Positions 35,187 to 44,728 of a DNA stretch of 64,000 nucleotides are shown piece after piece. Position 1 is the stretch's first letter. Each line of letters opens with the position of its first letter. The stretch comes from Sphingopyxis sp. JAI128 (lineage in GTDB: Bacteria > Pseudomonadota > Alphaproteobacteria > Sphingomonadales > Sphingomonadaceae): positions 372,001 to 436,000 of the forward strand of contig NZ_JACHDA010000002.1 of NCBI RefSeq assembly GCF_014207235.1, written 5' to 3'. The translations under genes and the position numbers were made by a program. The notes under the pieces are model-generated. The model did not search any database and was not told the origin of the DNA. It saw only the letters and a list, made by a program, of their open reading frames with translations.

Positions 35187-36530
35187 CTACGCGGTATCGG
35201 CCGCTGGCTTGCCCCCCCCCGCGTCCTCACTATCACGAATGTCGAGCCCGCGGGTTCCATGATGCTGGGTATGCGCCGGCGCGTGCGGCCTTTCGGAGAA
35301 CGCGGGGTCTGGATGTTCGAGCATCCCTTCCCATTTGGTGATAACCGAAGTGGCGACCGCATTGCCGACGACGTTGGTCGCAGTGCGGCCCATGTCGAGG
35401 AAATGGTCGATCGCAAAGACGAGCGCGACACCCTCGACCGGCAAGTCGAACATCGCGAGCGTTGCGGTGATGACGACCAGGCTGGCGCGCGGCACCGCGG
35501 CGATCCCTTTCGACGAGACCATCAGCGTCAGCAGGATCAATATCTGCGTGCCGATCGACAGTTCGATGCCATAGGCCTGCGCGATGAAGATCGTCGCGAA
35601 GCTCGCATACATCATCGAACCGTCGAGGTTGAAGCTGTAGCCGAGCGGGAGGACGAAGCCCGAAATGCGGCGCGGGACGCCGAAGCGGTCGAGCTGCTCG
35701 AACAGCTTGGGCATCGCGGCTTCGGACGAGGCGGTAGAAAAGGCGATCAGCAACGGCTCACGGATATAGCGGACCAGCGCAACGATCCGCGCGCGAAGGA
35801 AGATCGCCCCCGCGCCGAGCAGCAGCACCCAGAGCATTACGAGCGAAATATAGAATTCGATCAGCAGTTCGGCATAGGTCGCAAGGATGCCGAGACCATT
35901 TTGCGCGACGACCTTCGCCAGCGCGCCGAACACAGCAAAGGGCGCAAGACGCATCACATAGCCGGTGATCTGGAGCATCAGTTCGGCAAGTGCTTCGGCG
36001 CCGCGCACCAGCGGTTTGCCCTTTTCGCCGAGTGCCGTCAGGCCGACCCCGGCGAACAGCGAAAAGACGAGGATCTGGAGAACGTTGTTTTCCGCCATCG
36101 CCGCGATGACGTTCTTGGGAAAAACATGTTCGATGAACTCGAACATATCGAGCTTTTTCACCTCGCCGACCGACTGCGCCGACGCAGTCATGTCGACCCC
36201 GACGCCCGGCTGGAGCAGGTTCACCATGATGAGGCCGAGGCTGATCGAGATCAGGCTGGCGATAATGAACCAGGCGATCGCGCGCGTCCCGATGCGGCCG
36301 AGCGCCGAGCTGTCGCCCATATGCGCGATGCCGGTGACGAGCGTGCCAAGAATCAGCGGCGCGACGAGCATCTTGATGAGGTTGAGGAAGATGGTAGCCA
36401 GCGTACCAAAGCCGCGCAGCCAATATTCAAATGCCTGGCTGTCCGCGGGCACAAAGACGCGGACCAGATATCCGACGACGATGCCCAGAACCATGCCGAT
36501 CAATATGTACAAAGTAAGGCGACGCGCCAT
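35187..36530 (-). CDS. Second dicarboxylate/amino acid:cation symporter (DAACS family)
   Basis: 447-residue paralogue of the neighbouring symporter. Seen: KMLVAPLILGTLVTGIAHMG, the serine-rich hairpin FSTASSEAAMPKLF, PLGYSFNLDGSMMYASF, and DHFLDMGRTATNVVGNAVATSVI. Shows better agreement with the GltP/DctA pattern than the downstream copy. Ends with a hydrophilic His/Pro-rich tail. Start ATG 36530 with GGGAG upstream. Confidence 0.94.
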   Translation of the reverse strand: MARRLTLYILIGMVLGIVVGYLVRVFVPADSQAFEYWLRGFGTLATIFLNLIKMLVAPLILGTLVTGIAHMGDSSALGRIGTRAIAWFIIASLISISLGLIMVNLLQPGVGVDMTASAQSVGEVKKLDMFEFIEHVFPKNVIAAMAENNVLQILVFSLFAGVGLTALGEKGKPLVRGAEALAELMLQITGYVMRLAPFAVFGALAKVVAQNGLGILATYAELLIEFYISLVMLWVLLLGAGAIFLRARIVALVRYIREPLLIAFSTASSEAAMPKLFEQLDRFGVPRRISGFVLPLGYSFNLDGSMMYASFATIFIAQAYGIELSIGTQILILLTLMVSSKGIAAVPRASLVVITATLAMFDLPVEGVALVFAIDHFLDMGRTATNVVGNAVATSVITKWEGMLEHPDPAFSERPHAPAHTQHHGTRGLDIRDSEDAGGGKPAADTA

Positions 36531-36613
36531 CCAATCACTCCCCTGTCCCGCCCCGGCGGAAATTGTGGCGCGGGGGGTAACAGGGTGGCGCGCCGCGGGC
36601 AATCGCCGAGGCG

Positions 36614-38404
36614 TCAGATAAGGAGACTTATCGCGACGCAGGTTGCCGCGCCGACCGCGAGGGTGAGCGGGATGCCCGCGCGGAAGAAGTCGACGAAGCG
36701 GTAATTTCCGGCGGCGTAGACCAGCGTGTTCGTCTGATAGCCGATCGGGGTCGCGAAGCTGGCCGATGCCGCAAACATCACCGCCACAACGAGCGGATAG
36801 GGATCGACGCCCAGTTCGCGCGCGATCGCGATCGCGAGCGGAGTGACCAGAATGGCGACCGCATTGTTCGTCACGATCTCGGTCAGCAGCACCGAAATGA
36901 CATAGGTTGCAACGACCAGCGCCCAAGGCGGCACGTCGCGCAACATCGGGGTCAATTCCCCCACGACGAGCGCGACGCTGCCCGAATTTTCGAGCGCGAG
37001 ACCGACGGCGAGCATTGCAAAGATCAGAACGAGGACGTTTCCGTCGATCGAATCCCACGCCTCGTCGGCATCGATGCAGCGCGTGAGCAGGATTAGCCCG
37101 ACACCGATGATCGCCGCGACGCCGATATCCATGATGTTGAACGCAGCGAGCAGGATCACGCCGGCGAGCGCCCCGATGGCGATCGGGGCCTTGCTGCGGC
37201 GAAACTCGCGCTCGCTGGTCGAACCGACGCCATAAAGGTGCGGATTGCCGTACATTTCTTCGATCTGTTCGGTGGGCCCGGTCACCAGGATGCGGTCGAT
37301 CGCCTGAACCCGCGCGTTCGGCAGGTCGGGGCCCGCAGTCTTGCGGAAGCGCGCGATGCCAAGAATGCGCACCCGGAGCATCGACAGAAACGGAATCTCG
37401 AGCAGCCGGCGACCGATCGCGGGATGGCTGGGCGCGATCATCGCCTCGATAATCCCTTCGTCGTCCTGCCCGACCTCGTCGTTGCCGGCCGTCAGCCCGA
37501 TCACGATATTCTTGTTCGCCCGCAGCGACAGCAGCTCGGACAGATCGAGTCGGACGACGAGGCGGTCCTCCTCCTCGGCAACCTCGTCTAGCAGGCCCGA
37601 CCGTCGCAGCGACGCCCCGCGTTTCAGCCCGACGAGCTTGACGTTCGCGCGTTTCGCGAAGGGAATGTCGCCGAGCCGTCGACCGATCAGATTGCTACCC
37701 TTGGGGATGCGGATTTCCGTCAGGAAGCTGCGATGTTCCTGGCTGAGCGCGATCTGAGAAGGCGCATCGTCTGGAAGGAACCGCCGCGCGATGAAGATCA
37801 GCGCCAGAATGCCCGATACACCGGCGACCAGCCCGACGGGGGTGATGGTGAAGATGCCGAAGCGGTCGAGCCCGTTCTCCTGCGCCACCGCTGCCACCAA
37901 CAGGTTGGTCGATGTCCCGATCAGCGTGGTCGTGCCGCCGAGTATCCCGACGAACGACAGCGGCATGAGCAGCCGTTTGGCACTGATCCCCAGCGCGTTC
38001 GCCAGCTTCAGCATGATCGGGATCATCACGACCACGACGGGCGTGTTGTTGAGAAAGGCCGAGGCGACATAGACGCCGAGGAACATCTCCGCGAGCGCCA
38101 GCTTCGGACGTCGCTGCGCGCGCGCGATGATGCGGTTGGCGATCGCGTCGAGCGTCCCGGTGCGCAGCAACGCACCCGACAGGATGAACATCGCGCCGAT
38201 CGTCACCGGCGCGGGGTTCGCAAAGACCGAAAACAGATCCTTCCCCGAAAGGATGCCGAGGAACAGGAAGGTGCAGGTGCCGAGGATCGCGACGACCGTC
38301 GCGGGAAAGCGTTCGAGCACGAACCCGACGAACATCAGCGCCAGCACGACCAGCCCGATGATGGCCTGATATTCGCCGATGAAGTGCCGCGCGCCGTCGA
38401 TCAT
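36614..38404 (-). CDS. SLC13-family permease with TrkA-C domains
   Basis: 596-residue membrane transporter of the SLC13/CitT type with two cytoplasmic TrkA-C-like domains in the middle (about 200-370: RIPKGSNLIGRRLGDIPFAK and APSHPAIGRRLLEIPFL). Seen: the conserved NNTPVVVVMIPIM and the late NNAVAILVTPLAIAIA and SFATPIGYQTNTLVYAAG motifs. Substrate may be a dicarboxylate or sulfate. Start ATG 38404, 7 nt after the aroC stop; the longer in-frame start at 38452 would overlap aroC. Confidence 0.92.
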   Translation of the reverse strand: MIDGARHFIGEYQAIIGLVVLALMFVGFVLERFPATVVAILGTCTFLFLGILSGKDLFSVFANPAPVTIGAMFILSGALLRTGTLDAIANRIIARAQRRPKLALAEMFLGVYVASAFLNNTPVVVVMIPIMLKLANALGISAKRLLMPLSFVGILGGTTTLIGTSTNLLVAAVAQENGLDRFGIFTITPVGLVAGVSGILALIFIARRFLPDDAPSQIALSQEHRSFLTEIRIPKGSNLIGRRLGDIPFAKRANVKLVGLKRGASLRRSGLLDEVAEEEDRLVVRLDLSELLSLRANKNIVIGLTAGNDEVGQDDEGIIEAMIAPSHPAIGRRLLEIPFLSMLRVRILGIARFRKTAGPDLPNARVQAIDRILVTGPTEQIEEMYGNPHLYGVGSTSEREFRRSKAPIAIGALAGVILLAAFNIMDIGVAAIIGVGLILLTRCIDADEAWDSIDGNVLVLIFAMLAVGLALENSGSVALVVGELTPMLRDVPPWALVVATYVISVLLTEIVTNNAVAILVTPLAIAIARELGVDPYPLVVAVMFAASASFATPIGYQTNTLVYAAGNYRFVDFFRAGIPLTLAVGAATCVAISLLI

Positions 38405-38411
38405 CTGCGGA

Positions 38412-39488
38412 TCAGCCGTTCTGCGCCCGGTGGAGCAATTTGTGGTCTGCAAGGACGAGCGCCATCATCGCCTCGACCACCGGCGCCCCGCGGATACCCA
38501 CACACGGGTCGTGGCGGCCCTTGGTGACGATGTCAGTCGCCTCGCCCGCCCTGTTCACGGTCGGAACGGGGGTGAGGATCGAGCTGGTCGGCTTGAACGC
38601 GACGCGCACGACGACCGGCTGGCCGGTCGAGATGCCGCCCGCGATGCCGCCGGCGTTGTTCGATAGGAAATCTGGACGGTTGCTACCGTCGGTCGCGGGG
38701 CGCATCGGATCGGCATTTTCCTCGCCACGCAGCCGCGCGGCGTGAAAGCCGGCGCCGATCTCGACGCCCTTCACCGCGTTGATGCCCATCATCGCGGCGG
38801 CAAGGTCGCTGTCGAGCTTGGCATAGATGGGGGCGCCCCAACCGGCGGGGACGCCGCTGGCGGCGCATTCGATGACGGCGCCCAGCGAGCTGCCCGCCTT
38901 GCGCGCCGCGTCCATCAAGCCCTCCCAGCGCTGTGCGGCGGCGGGGTCGGGGCAGAAAAAGGGGTTGCGATCAATCTCTTCGAGGTCGAAGTTCGCGGGG
39001 TCGATCGCATCGCCGCCGATTTCGGCCACCCAGGCATGGATCTGCACCTCCGGGATCACGAGCCGCGCGACGCCGCCCGCCGCGACGCGCGCCGCGGTCT
39101 CGCGCGCGCTCGACCGGCCGCCGCCGCGATAGTCGCGGATGCCATATTTGGCATCATAGGCATAATCGGCGTGGCCGGGGCGGTAGGCCTGTGCGATCTC
39201 GCCATAATCCTTCGACCGCTGGTCGACATTCTCGATCATCAGGCTGATCGGGGTGCCGGTGGTCTTGCCCTCGAACACCCCCGACAATATGCGCACCTGA
39301 TCGGGTTCCTGCCGCTGCGTCGTGTGGCGCGACTGGCCGGGGCGGCGCTTGTCGAGATAGGGCTGGATGTCGCTCTCGGACAACGACAGGCGCGGCGGGC
39401 AGCCGTCGACGACGGCGCCGAGCGCCGGCCCATGGCTTTCCCCCCAGGTTGTGAAGCGAAGAACGCGTCCGAAGCTGTTGAAACTCAT
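38412..39488 (-). CDS. aroC: Chorismate synthase
   Basis: 358-residue FMN-dependent enzyme converting EPSP to chorismate, the last step of the shikimate pathway. Seen: the three family signatures, [17 protein letters not shown] near residue 17, [16 protein letters not shown], and the C-terminal [11 protein letters not shown] with [17 protein letters not shown]. Start ATG 39488 gives [20 protein letters not shown] as in relatives. Between the GNAT gene (5 nt upstream) and the SLC13 gene on one strand. Confidence 0.97.
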   Translation of the reverse strand: MSFNSFGRVLRFTTWGESHGPALGAVVDGCPPRLSLSESDIQPYLDKRRPGQSRHTTQRQEPDQVRILSGVFEGKTTGTPISLMIENVDQRSKDYGEIAQAYRPGHADYAYDAKYGIRDYRGGGRSSARETAARVAAGGVARLVIPEVQIHAWVAEIGGDAIDPANFDLEEIDRNPFFCPDPAAAQRWEGLMDAARKAGSSLGAVIECAASGVPAGWGAPIYAKLDSDLAAAMMGINAVKGVEIGAGFHAARLRGEENADPMRPATDGSNRPDFLSNNAGGIAGGISTGQPVVVRVAFKPTSSILTPVPTVNRAGEATDIVTKGRHDPCVGIRGAPVVEAMMALVLADHKLLHRAQNG

Positions 39489-39492
39489 GGCC

Positions 39493-40029
39493 CTACCCCA
39501 AGCGGTCGAATGCGGATGCATAGTCGGCGCGTCCGCCTAGCGGCCAAGCCGCGTTCGAGTCCAGCATCATCGCCATGAAATGCGGACCCGCAAAGGGCGA
39601 TGCGAAGCGCGCCGCGAGTTCGGGCGAATAGCCGAAACGCGGATAATAGGTTTCGTGACCGAGGACGAAGCTGATCGCGACGCCTTGGCCGCGGAGCGCG
39701 TCGAGTCCCGCGCGGATCAAGGCATCGCCGATGCCTTGCCCTTGCCGCGCGGGCACGACCGAGACAGGCGCGAGCCCCGCGGCGGCAAGCGCGCCGCCCT
39801 CGGTCTCGACGTCCATCCGACTGAACAGCACATGCCCGGCGATTGTCCCGCCCTGGTCAGCGACAAGCGACACGATCGCGTCGCCGTTGGCTTCGATTAT
39901 CCGCACGAGTTCGGCCTCGCCTTGGTGACCGAATTCGGTTCGGGCAAAGGCGGCGCGGATTACGCTGTCGATAGCCTCGTCATCCTCCGCACGCGCGGGG
40001 CGGATGACGACGGAATCAGGCAAGCGCAA
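39493..40029 (-). CDS. GNAT-family N-acetyltransferase
   Basis: 178-residue GNAT acetyltransferase of unknown target. Seen: [22 protein letters not shown] at the start, the acetyl-CoA binding region [24 protein letters not shown], and [18 protein letters not shown], typical of COG3153 proteins. The start is a TTG overlapping the fabI stop by 14 nt; no ATG is available before the conserved domain. Lies between fabI and aroC on the same strand. Confidence 0.88.
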   Translation of the reverse strand: MRLPDSVVIRPARAEDDEAIDSVIRAAFARTEFGHQGEAELVRIIEANGDAIVSLVADQGGTIAGHVLFSRMDVETEGGALAAAGLAPVSVVPARQGQGIGDALIRAGLDALRGQGVAISFVLGHETYYPRFGYSPELAARFASPFAGPHFMAMMLDSNAAWPLGGRADYASAFDRLG

Positions 40030-40843
40030 TATCCGGCGCGTCTTCCTGTTTCATGCCGACGGTGTGATAGCCCGCATCGACGTGATGCGTTTCGCCGGTG
40101 ACGCCGCCCGAAAGGTCGCTGAGCAGATAGAGCGCAGAGCCACCGACATCGTCGATCGTGACGTTGCGGCGCAGCGGGGCATTATATTCGTTCCATTTGA
40201 GGATCAGGCGGAAGTCGCCGATACCCGATGCCGCCAGCGTCTTGATCGGCCCCGCCGAGATCGCGTTCACGCGCACCCCCTGCGGGCCGTAATCATTGGC
40301 GAGATATTTGACGCTGGTTTCGAGCGCCGATTTCGCCACGCCCATGACATTATAGTGCGGGATGACCTTTTCGGCGCCATAATAGCTGAGCGTCAGCAGC
40401 GAACCGCCGCCCTTGCCCGTTTCGGGGTCGACGGGCGTCATCATCGCCGCCGCGCGCTTGGAGACCGCGGTGAAGCTGTAGACGCTGATGTTCATCGTCA
40501 TCAGGAAATCTTCGAGCCCGACGTCGGCATAATGGCCGCGCAGCGCCTCTTTGTTCGTATAGCCGATCGCGTGGACGACAAAGTCGATCGTCGGCCAGCG
40601 CGCGCCAAGCGTCGCGAACGCCGCGTCAAGATTGTCCATGTCGGCGACGTCGCAATCGATCAGGAAATCGCAGCCGAGCTCGTCGGCCAGCGGCTTCACC
40701 CGCTTCAACATTACGTCGCCCTGATACGAAATCGCCAATTCCGCGCCGTGCGCGTGCAGCGCCTTTGCAATGCCCCAGGCAAGCGATTTGTCGTTAGCAA
40801 GGCCCATGATCAGCCCGCGCTTGCCCTTCATCAGACCCGTCAT
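40016..40843 (-). CDS. fabI: Enoyl-[acyl-carrier-protein] reductase (NADH)
   Basis: 275-residue short-chain dehydrogenase that carries out the last reduction in fatty acid elongation. Seen: the FabI-specific nucleotide motif GLANDKSLAWGIAKAL, VVHAIGYTNKE, and the catalytic pair Tyr164 and Lys171 in YYGAEKVIPHYNVMGVAK. Adjacent to the yihY gene, whose stop overlaps its start by ATGA. Target of several FabI inhibitors in other bacteria. Confidence 0.96.
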   Translation of the reverse strand: MTGLMKGKRGLIMGLANDKSLAWGIAKALHAHGAELAISYQGDVMLKRVKPLADELGCDFLIDCDVADMDNLDAAFATLGARWPTIDFVVHAIGYTNKEALRGHYADVGLEDFLMTMNISVYSFTAVSKRAAAMMTPVDPETGKGGGSLLTLSYYGAEKVIPHYNVMGVAKSALETSVKYLANDYGPQGVRVNAISAGPIKTLAASGIGDFRLILKWNEYNAPLRRNVTIDDVGGSALYLLSDLSGGVTGETHHVDAGYHTVGMKQEDAPDIALA

Positions 40844-41925
40844 TTTTCTTCTCCGGCCTTTTTGGCTTCAAACTTCACATCGTCGACGCGCCCAATAGCG
40901 TCGTGGCCCAAATCCTCAACCTCTACCAAGGCAGCATTGAGTTCGGCGCCCATCACCATACCCAATCCGACGAGATAGAAAAAGAAGAGCGCGACCATCA
41001 CGCCCGCAAGGCTGCCGTAGGTGGCATCGTAGCTGAGCAGGCTGGCGAGCAGCGGCGGCAGCGCGAGGGTGACCCCGATCCACCACAAGGTCGTGAACAG
41101 CGCGCCCGGCCATTTCGGGCATTTTTTGAGCCGCCGGTATTTTGACGGCGTCAGACTGTAAAAGAGCATATAGATCGCAAGGAACAGCCCCGCACCCGAT
41201 ACGCCGCGCGAGATCAGGACGACCCCCCACGCCTGATATTGTTCGGGCAAGACGCGCGTCACAAATTGTTCGATGCCGACGATCAGCACCTGCATGCTGA
41301 ACGACAGCAGCATCAGCACGACCGCGCCGGTGATGATCCCGATCGACAGCAGGCGATAGTGGAAAAAGCCCTTGGAAAAATGCGTACCATAGGCGCGGCG
41401 CAGGATGTCGCGCACCGTTTCGATCAGGCTCCCCACCGTCCACAGCGCGACGAGAGCCCCGAGCCACAGGAAAATCCCCGTGCGCGCCGTCATCACTTCG
41501 CGGATCGGACCCGACAAGGCCCGGGCAACCGTCGGCGGCATGGTCGAAAAAACCGTCTCGACCACCCGCTCGCCCCCGACGCTGCCGCCGAAAAGCGACA
41601 GCGCGGCGGCCAGCAGGATGAAGAAGGGAAACAGCGCGATCAGCGCCAGATAGGCAAGATTGCCGGCGTGGATGAAGCCGTCGGTATAGGTACCCACGAT
41701 GACGCGGCGGACGATATGATAGGCGCGCGTGCCGGGCCCCAACTGCTCGCGCCCGCGCTCCAGCATCCCCTGCGCACGGGCGCGCAGCTTGACCCGCTTC
41801 GCGCGCTCCGCGCGTGCTTCGGGCGAGTGTGGCGAATGCCCTTCGGCCAGATATTCCTTGCCGACCTCGTCGGCGACCTCGCGCTCGAGCGCCGCGACGC
41901 TCTGCTTGTTGCTGGCTTCAGCCAC
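40840..41925 (-). CDS. YihY/BrkB-family membrane protein
   Basis: 361-residue inner-membrane protein of the YihY family, once annotated as ribonuclease BN. Seen: six hydrophobic segments after a basic N-terminal domain (about 1-60), the NLAYLALIALFPFFILLAAALS helix, the RRAYGTHFSKGFFHYRLLSIG loop, and the LASLLSYDATYGSLAGVMVALFFFYLVGLG pair. Function not settled. Its stop overlaps the fabI start (ATGA). Confidence 0.9.
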   Translation of the reverse strand: MAEASNKQSVAALEREVADEVGKEYLAEGHSPHSPEARAERAKRVKLRARAQGMLERGREQLGPGTRAYHIVRRVIVGTYTDGFIHAGNLAYLALIALFPFFILLAAALSLFGGSVGGERVVETVFSTMPPTVARALSGPIREVMTARTGIFLWLGALVALWTVGSLIETVRDILRRAYGTHFSKGFFHYRLLSIGIITGAVVLMLLSFSMQVLIVGIEQFVTRVLPEQYQAWGVVLISRGVSGAGLFLAIYMLFYSLTPSKYRRLKKCPKWPGALFTTLWWIGVTLALPPLLASLLSYDATYGSLAGVMVALFFFYLVGLGMVMGAELNAALVEVEDLGHDAIGRVDDVKFEAKKAGEEK

Positions 41926-41928
41926 GCG

Positions 41929-42846
41929 TCACACGCCAAGCTCCGCCCGCACGTCGCGCGGATCGGTCCATTCGCTGAGCAGTTTGATCAGCGCGGCATC
42001 ATCGGCGGGCAGATCGACCATCAGCCGCACAAGTTGGTCGCCGCGTCCGCCGTTTTTCCGGCCGAAGCCCTTTCCTTTGAGGCGCATCACCTTGCCCGAC
42101 GAGGAGCCTGCGGGGATCGATAGCATCACGGGGCCGTCGACCGTCGGCACCTTGACCTTCGCGCCCTTGACCGCTTCGTTCAGCGTCACCGGCAGGTCGA
42201 GGCGGATGTTCGCGCCCTCGCGAATATAAAAGGGGTGATCCTTGACCGTGATCGTGACGATGCCGTCGCCCGTGCCGCCAGGCCCGGGCTGCCCCTTGCC
42301 CGCGAGGCGCATCTGCGTGCCGGTTTCGACCCCGGCCGGCAGTTTCAGGTCGATCGTGCTGCCGTCGGCGAGCGTGATGCGCTGCGGCGCCTGCGTGGCG
42401 GCGTCGATGAAGGATACCGACAGGCGATAGGCGACATTGGGCCCCTTTTGCGGTGGCGCGCTGCGCCCGCCGAAGCCGCCGAACGGCCCGCCCGCTCCGC
42501 CGCGGCCGCCGAACAATCCTTCGAAAATATCGCCGAAATCGGCGCTTTCGTTCCCGAAACCGCCCTGTCCGCGCGGATCGCCGCGAAACCCGCCGCCGCC
42601 GCCATAACCGAAGGGCATCGCGGGATTGCCGTCGCCGTCGATCTCGCCGCGATCATATTGCGCGCGCTTCGCCTTGTCGGACAGAAGGTCATAAGCCTTG
42701 GTCACGTCGGAGAATTTCTCCGACGCCTTTGGATTGTCCTTGTTCTTGTCAGGATGCAGTTCCTTGGCGAGCTTGCGATAGGCGGACTTGATTTCCGCAT
42801 CGCTCGCAGTCTTCGCAACGCCCAGGGTGGAATAGGGATCGGCCAT
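41929..42846 (-). CDS. DnaJ-class co-chaperone (CbpA-like)
   Basis: 305-residue J-domain protein. Seen: J domain with [33 protein letters not shown] (HPD motif), a Gly/Phe-rich linker ([20 protein letters not shown]), and the two-part C-terminal substrate-binding domain ([20 protein letters not shown], then [20 protein letters not shown]). No zinc-finger, so it is type II, CbpA-like. Start ATG 42846 immediately precedes ADPYSTLG. Stop is 3 nt from the yihY start. Confidence 0.93.
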   Translation of the reverse strand: MADPYSTLGVAKTASDAEIKSAYRKLAKELHPDKNKDNPKASEKFSDVTKAYDLLSDKAKRAQYDRGEIDGDGNPAMPFGYGGGGGFRGDPRGQGGFGNESADFGDIFEGLFGGRGGAGGPFGGFGGRSAPPQKGPNVAYRLSVSFIDAATQAPQRITLADGSTIDLKLPAGVETGTQMRLAGKGQPGPGGTGDGIVTITVKDHPFYIREGANIRLDLPVTLNEAVKGAKVKVPTVDGPVMLSIPAGSSSGKVMRLKGKGFGRKNGGRGDQLVRLMVDLPADDAALIKLLSEWTDPRDVRAELGV

Positions 42847-42968
42847 CTTGCTCCTGTAGCCCGATAAGTGACTGGGCGTGAAGCCCGATTGCGCGTGCCA
42901 TGTGGTAATGGGCGGCGGCGTGGTCAAGTTCCCCCATATCGCGCTCGACCATGTCCGCGCGGCGCATT

Positions 42969-43559
42969 ATGACCGCAGCGATGACCGACGATCCCCTTGT
43001 ACTGTTCGACAGCTGGTTCGCCGAGGCGCGCGCCAGCGAACCCAACGACTCCAACGCCATGGCGCTCGCGACGACGACGGCCGACGGCCACCCGTCGCTG
43101 CGCATGGTGCTGCTGAAAGGCCATGGCCCCGATGGGTTCGTCTTTTACACCAATCTCGACAGCCGCAAGGGCGGCGAGTTGGCGGAAAATCCGCATGTCG
43201 CGCTGCTCTTTCACTGGAAATCGCTGCGCCGGCAGATCCGCATCGAAGGCCCGGTCGAACCCGTCGACACCGCCACCGCCGATGCCTATTTCGCGACGCG
43301 CAGCCGCGACAGCCAGCTCGGCGCATGGGCGAGCGACCAGTCGCGCCCGCTCGACGCCCGCGCGACCTTCGAGGTGCGCTTTGCCGAAATGGAGGCGCGG
43401 TTCGCGGGGCAGGACGTGCCGCGCCCGCCGCGCTGGTCGGGCTGGCGCGTTAATCCCTCGCGAATCGAATTCTGGCAGGATCGCGCCCACCGGCTGCACG
43501 AACGCACGCTGTTCGAGCGCGCCGGCGATGGTTGGACGAAAGGATATCTCTATCCATGA
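42969..43559 (+). CDS. pdxH: Pyridoxamine 5'-phosphate oxidase
   Basis: About 196-residue FMN enzyme that oxidises pyridoxamine or pyridoxine phosphate to PLP. Seen: SLRMVLLKGHGPDGFVFYTNLDSRKG with the FMN phosphate site, LLFHWKSLRRQIRIEGPVEPV, the catalytic region WASDQSRPLD and the C-terminal WSGWRVNPSRIEFWQDRAHRLHER. Start is one of three nearby ATGs (42951, 42969, 42981); none has a clear Shine-Dalgarno, and 42969 is a compromise. Its stop overlaps the phzF start (ATGA). Divergent from the dnaJ-type gene. Confidence 0.94.
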   Translation: MTAAMTDDPLVLFDSWFAEARASEPNDSNAMALATTTADGHPSLRMVLLKGHGPDGFVFYTNLDSRKGGELAENPHVALLFHWKSLRRQIRIEGPVEPVDTATADAYFATRSRDSQLGAWASDQSRPLDARATFEVRFAEMEARFAGQDVPRPPRWSGWRVNPSRIEFWQDRAHRLHERTLFERAGDGWTKGYLYP

Positions 43560-44386
43560 GCGCCGCACGCCGTCTTCCGATCAGTCAGGTCGATGCCTTT
43601 GCCGACCGCCCCTTCGCCGGCAACCCCGCGGCGGTGATGCCGCTCGAGGAATGGCTCGACGATGCGACGCTGCAAGCCATCGCGGCCGAAAATAATCTGG
43701 CCGAAACCGCCTTTCTGGTCCCCGACGAAAGCGGCGAAGCCGATTATGAGCTGCGCTGGTTCACCCCGGCGGTCGAGGTAGCGCTGTGCGGCCATGCGAC
43801 GCTGGCGAGCGGGCATGTGCTGCTGTCGGCGGCGCAGTGGCGCAGCGACATGCGCTTTCGCACGCGCAAGGCGGGCATATTGACGGTGGCGCGCGACGGC
43901 GACGACGACGACGGTCCCGGCCGGTATCGCATGAAGCTGCCCGCCTATCGCGCGGCCGCCAAGCCGATGCCCGATGTCGCGCGCGCCATGGGGGGCGACG
44001 TGGCCGAGACATTGTGGCACGACGGCGGCTATGCGCTGATCGTCTATCGCAGCGCCCAAGCGGTGCGCGCGCTGGTGCCCGATCTGGCCGCGCTGAGCGA
44101 GAGCGATGTCCTGTATATCGCGACCGCGCCCGGCGCGGGCGATCCGTCGGGCGCCGATGTCGTCAGCCGCGCCTTCGCGCCGGGCGCCGGCATCCCCGAA
44201 GACCCGGTGACCGGATCGGCGCACAGCGTCCTGGCGCCCTATTGGGCGACGCGGCTCGGGCGCGACCATTTCGCGGCCTATCAGGCAAGCAAGCGCGGCG
44301 GCCATGTCGGCTGCCGCCTCGACGGCGACATGGTCGAACTCAGCGGCACCTGCGTGACGACGCTGGTGGGCAATTTCCTCTTGTAA
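43556..44386 (+). CDS. PhzF-family isomerase/epimerase
   Basis: 276-residue protein of the PhzF (diaminopimelate-epimerase-like) fold. Seen: QVDAFADRPFAGNPAAVMPL, the catalytic Glu in NNLAETAFLVPDE, LRWFTPAVEVALCGHATLASGHVL, and the C-terminal EDPVTGSAHSVLAPYW. Enzymatic role outside phenazine synthesis is usually unknown. Translationally coupled to pdxH. Confidence 0.92.
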   Translation: MSAARRLPISQVDAFADRPFAGNPAAVMPLEEWLDDATLQAIAAENNLAETAFLVPDESGEADYELRWFTPAVEVALCGHATLASGHVLLSAAQWRSDMRFRTRKAGILTVARDGDDDDGPGRYRMKLPAYRAAAKPMPDVARAMGGDVAETLWHDGGYALIVYRSAQAVRALVPDLAALSESDVLYIATAPGAGDPSGADVVSRAFAPGAGIPEDPVTGSAHSVLAPYWATRLGRDHFAAYQASKRGGHVGCRLDGDMVELSGTCVTTLVGNFLL

Positions 44387-44449
44387 GGCAGAGGCTTTTG
44401 ACGGCTAGCGACCGGTTGCGGAAATCGAACGGTGGCCTATGCTACATAG

Positions 44450-44698
44450 ATGGACGAGAGAATATGCCGTAAAAGGCTGACAGTTGAAGAACGGTGGGGC
44501 TGGATTGCTGCTACCAGCGTCGGCGTTCCTATATTCATGTTCCTCTTGATAATGGACATATTCGGGGATTGTGCGCCGAATACCGCTTGCAAACATGGGT
44601 TTCTAACGCAGGTCCTCGTTCCTTCTTTAGTGATCGGAGTTGGCATCGGCTTACTCGTGCGATGGGCCATTAAGATGGCTCGGAGGAATGACAGCTAA
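44450..44698 (+). CDS. Small two-helix membrane protein
   Basis: 82-residue protein: a basic start (MDERICRKRLTVEERWGW), two hydrophobic helices (about 19-38, TSVGVPIFMFLLIMDIFGD, and 52-72, QVLVPSLVIGVGIGLLVRWAI) flanking a short loop with two cysteines (DCAPNTACKHG), and a basic tail. Base composition is clearly lower in GC than neighbours. No family recognised. Called on helix pattern and intact frame; no strong Shine-Dalgarno. Confidence 0.55.
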   Translation: MDERICRKRLTVEERWGWIAATSVGVPIFMFLLIMDIFGDCAPNTACKHGFLTQVLVPSLVIGVGIGLLVRWAIKMARRNDS

Positions 44699-44728
44699 CC
44701 ACTCCAAAGCCGACATTAAGCCGGCATC

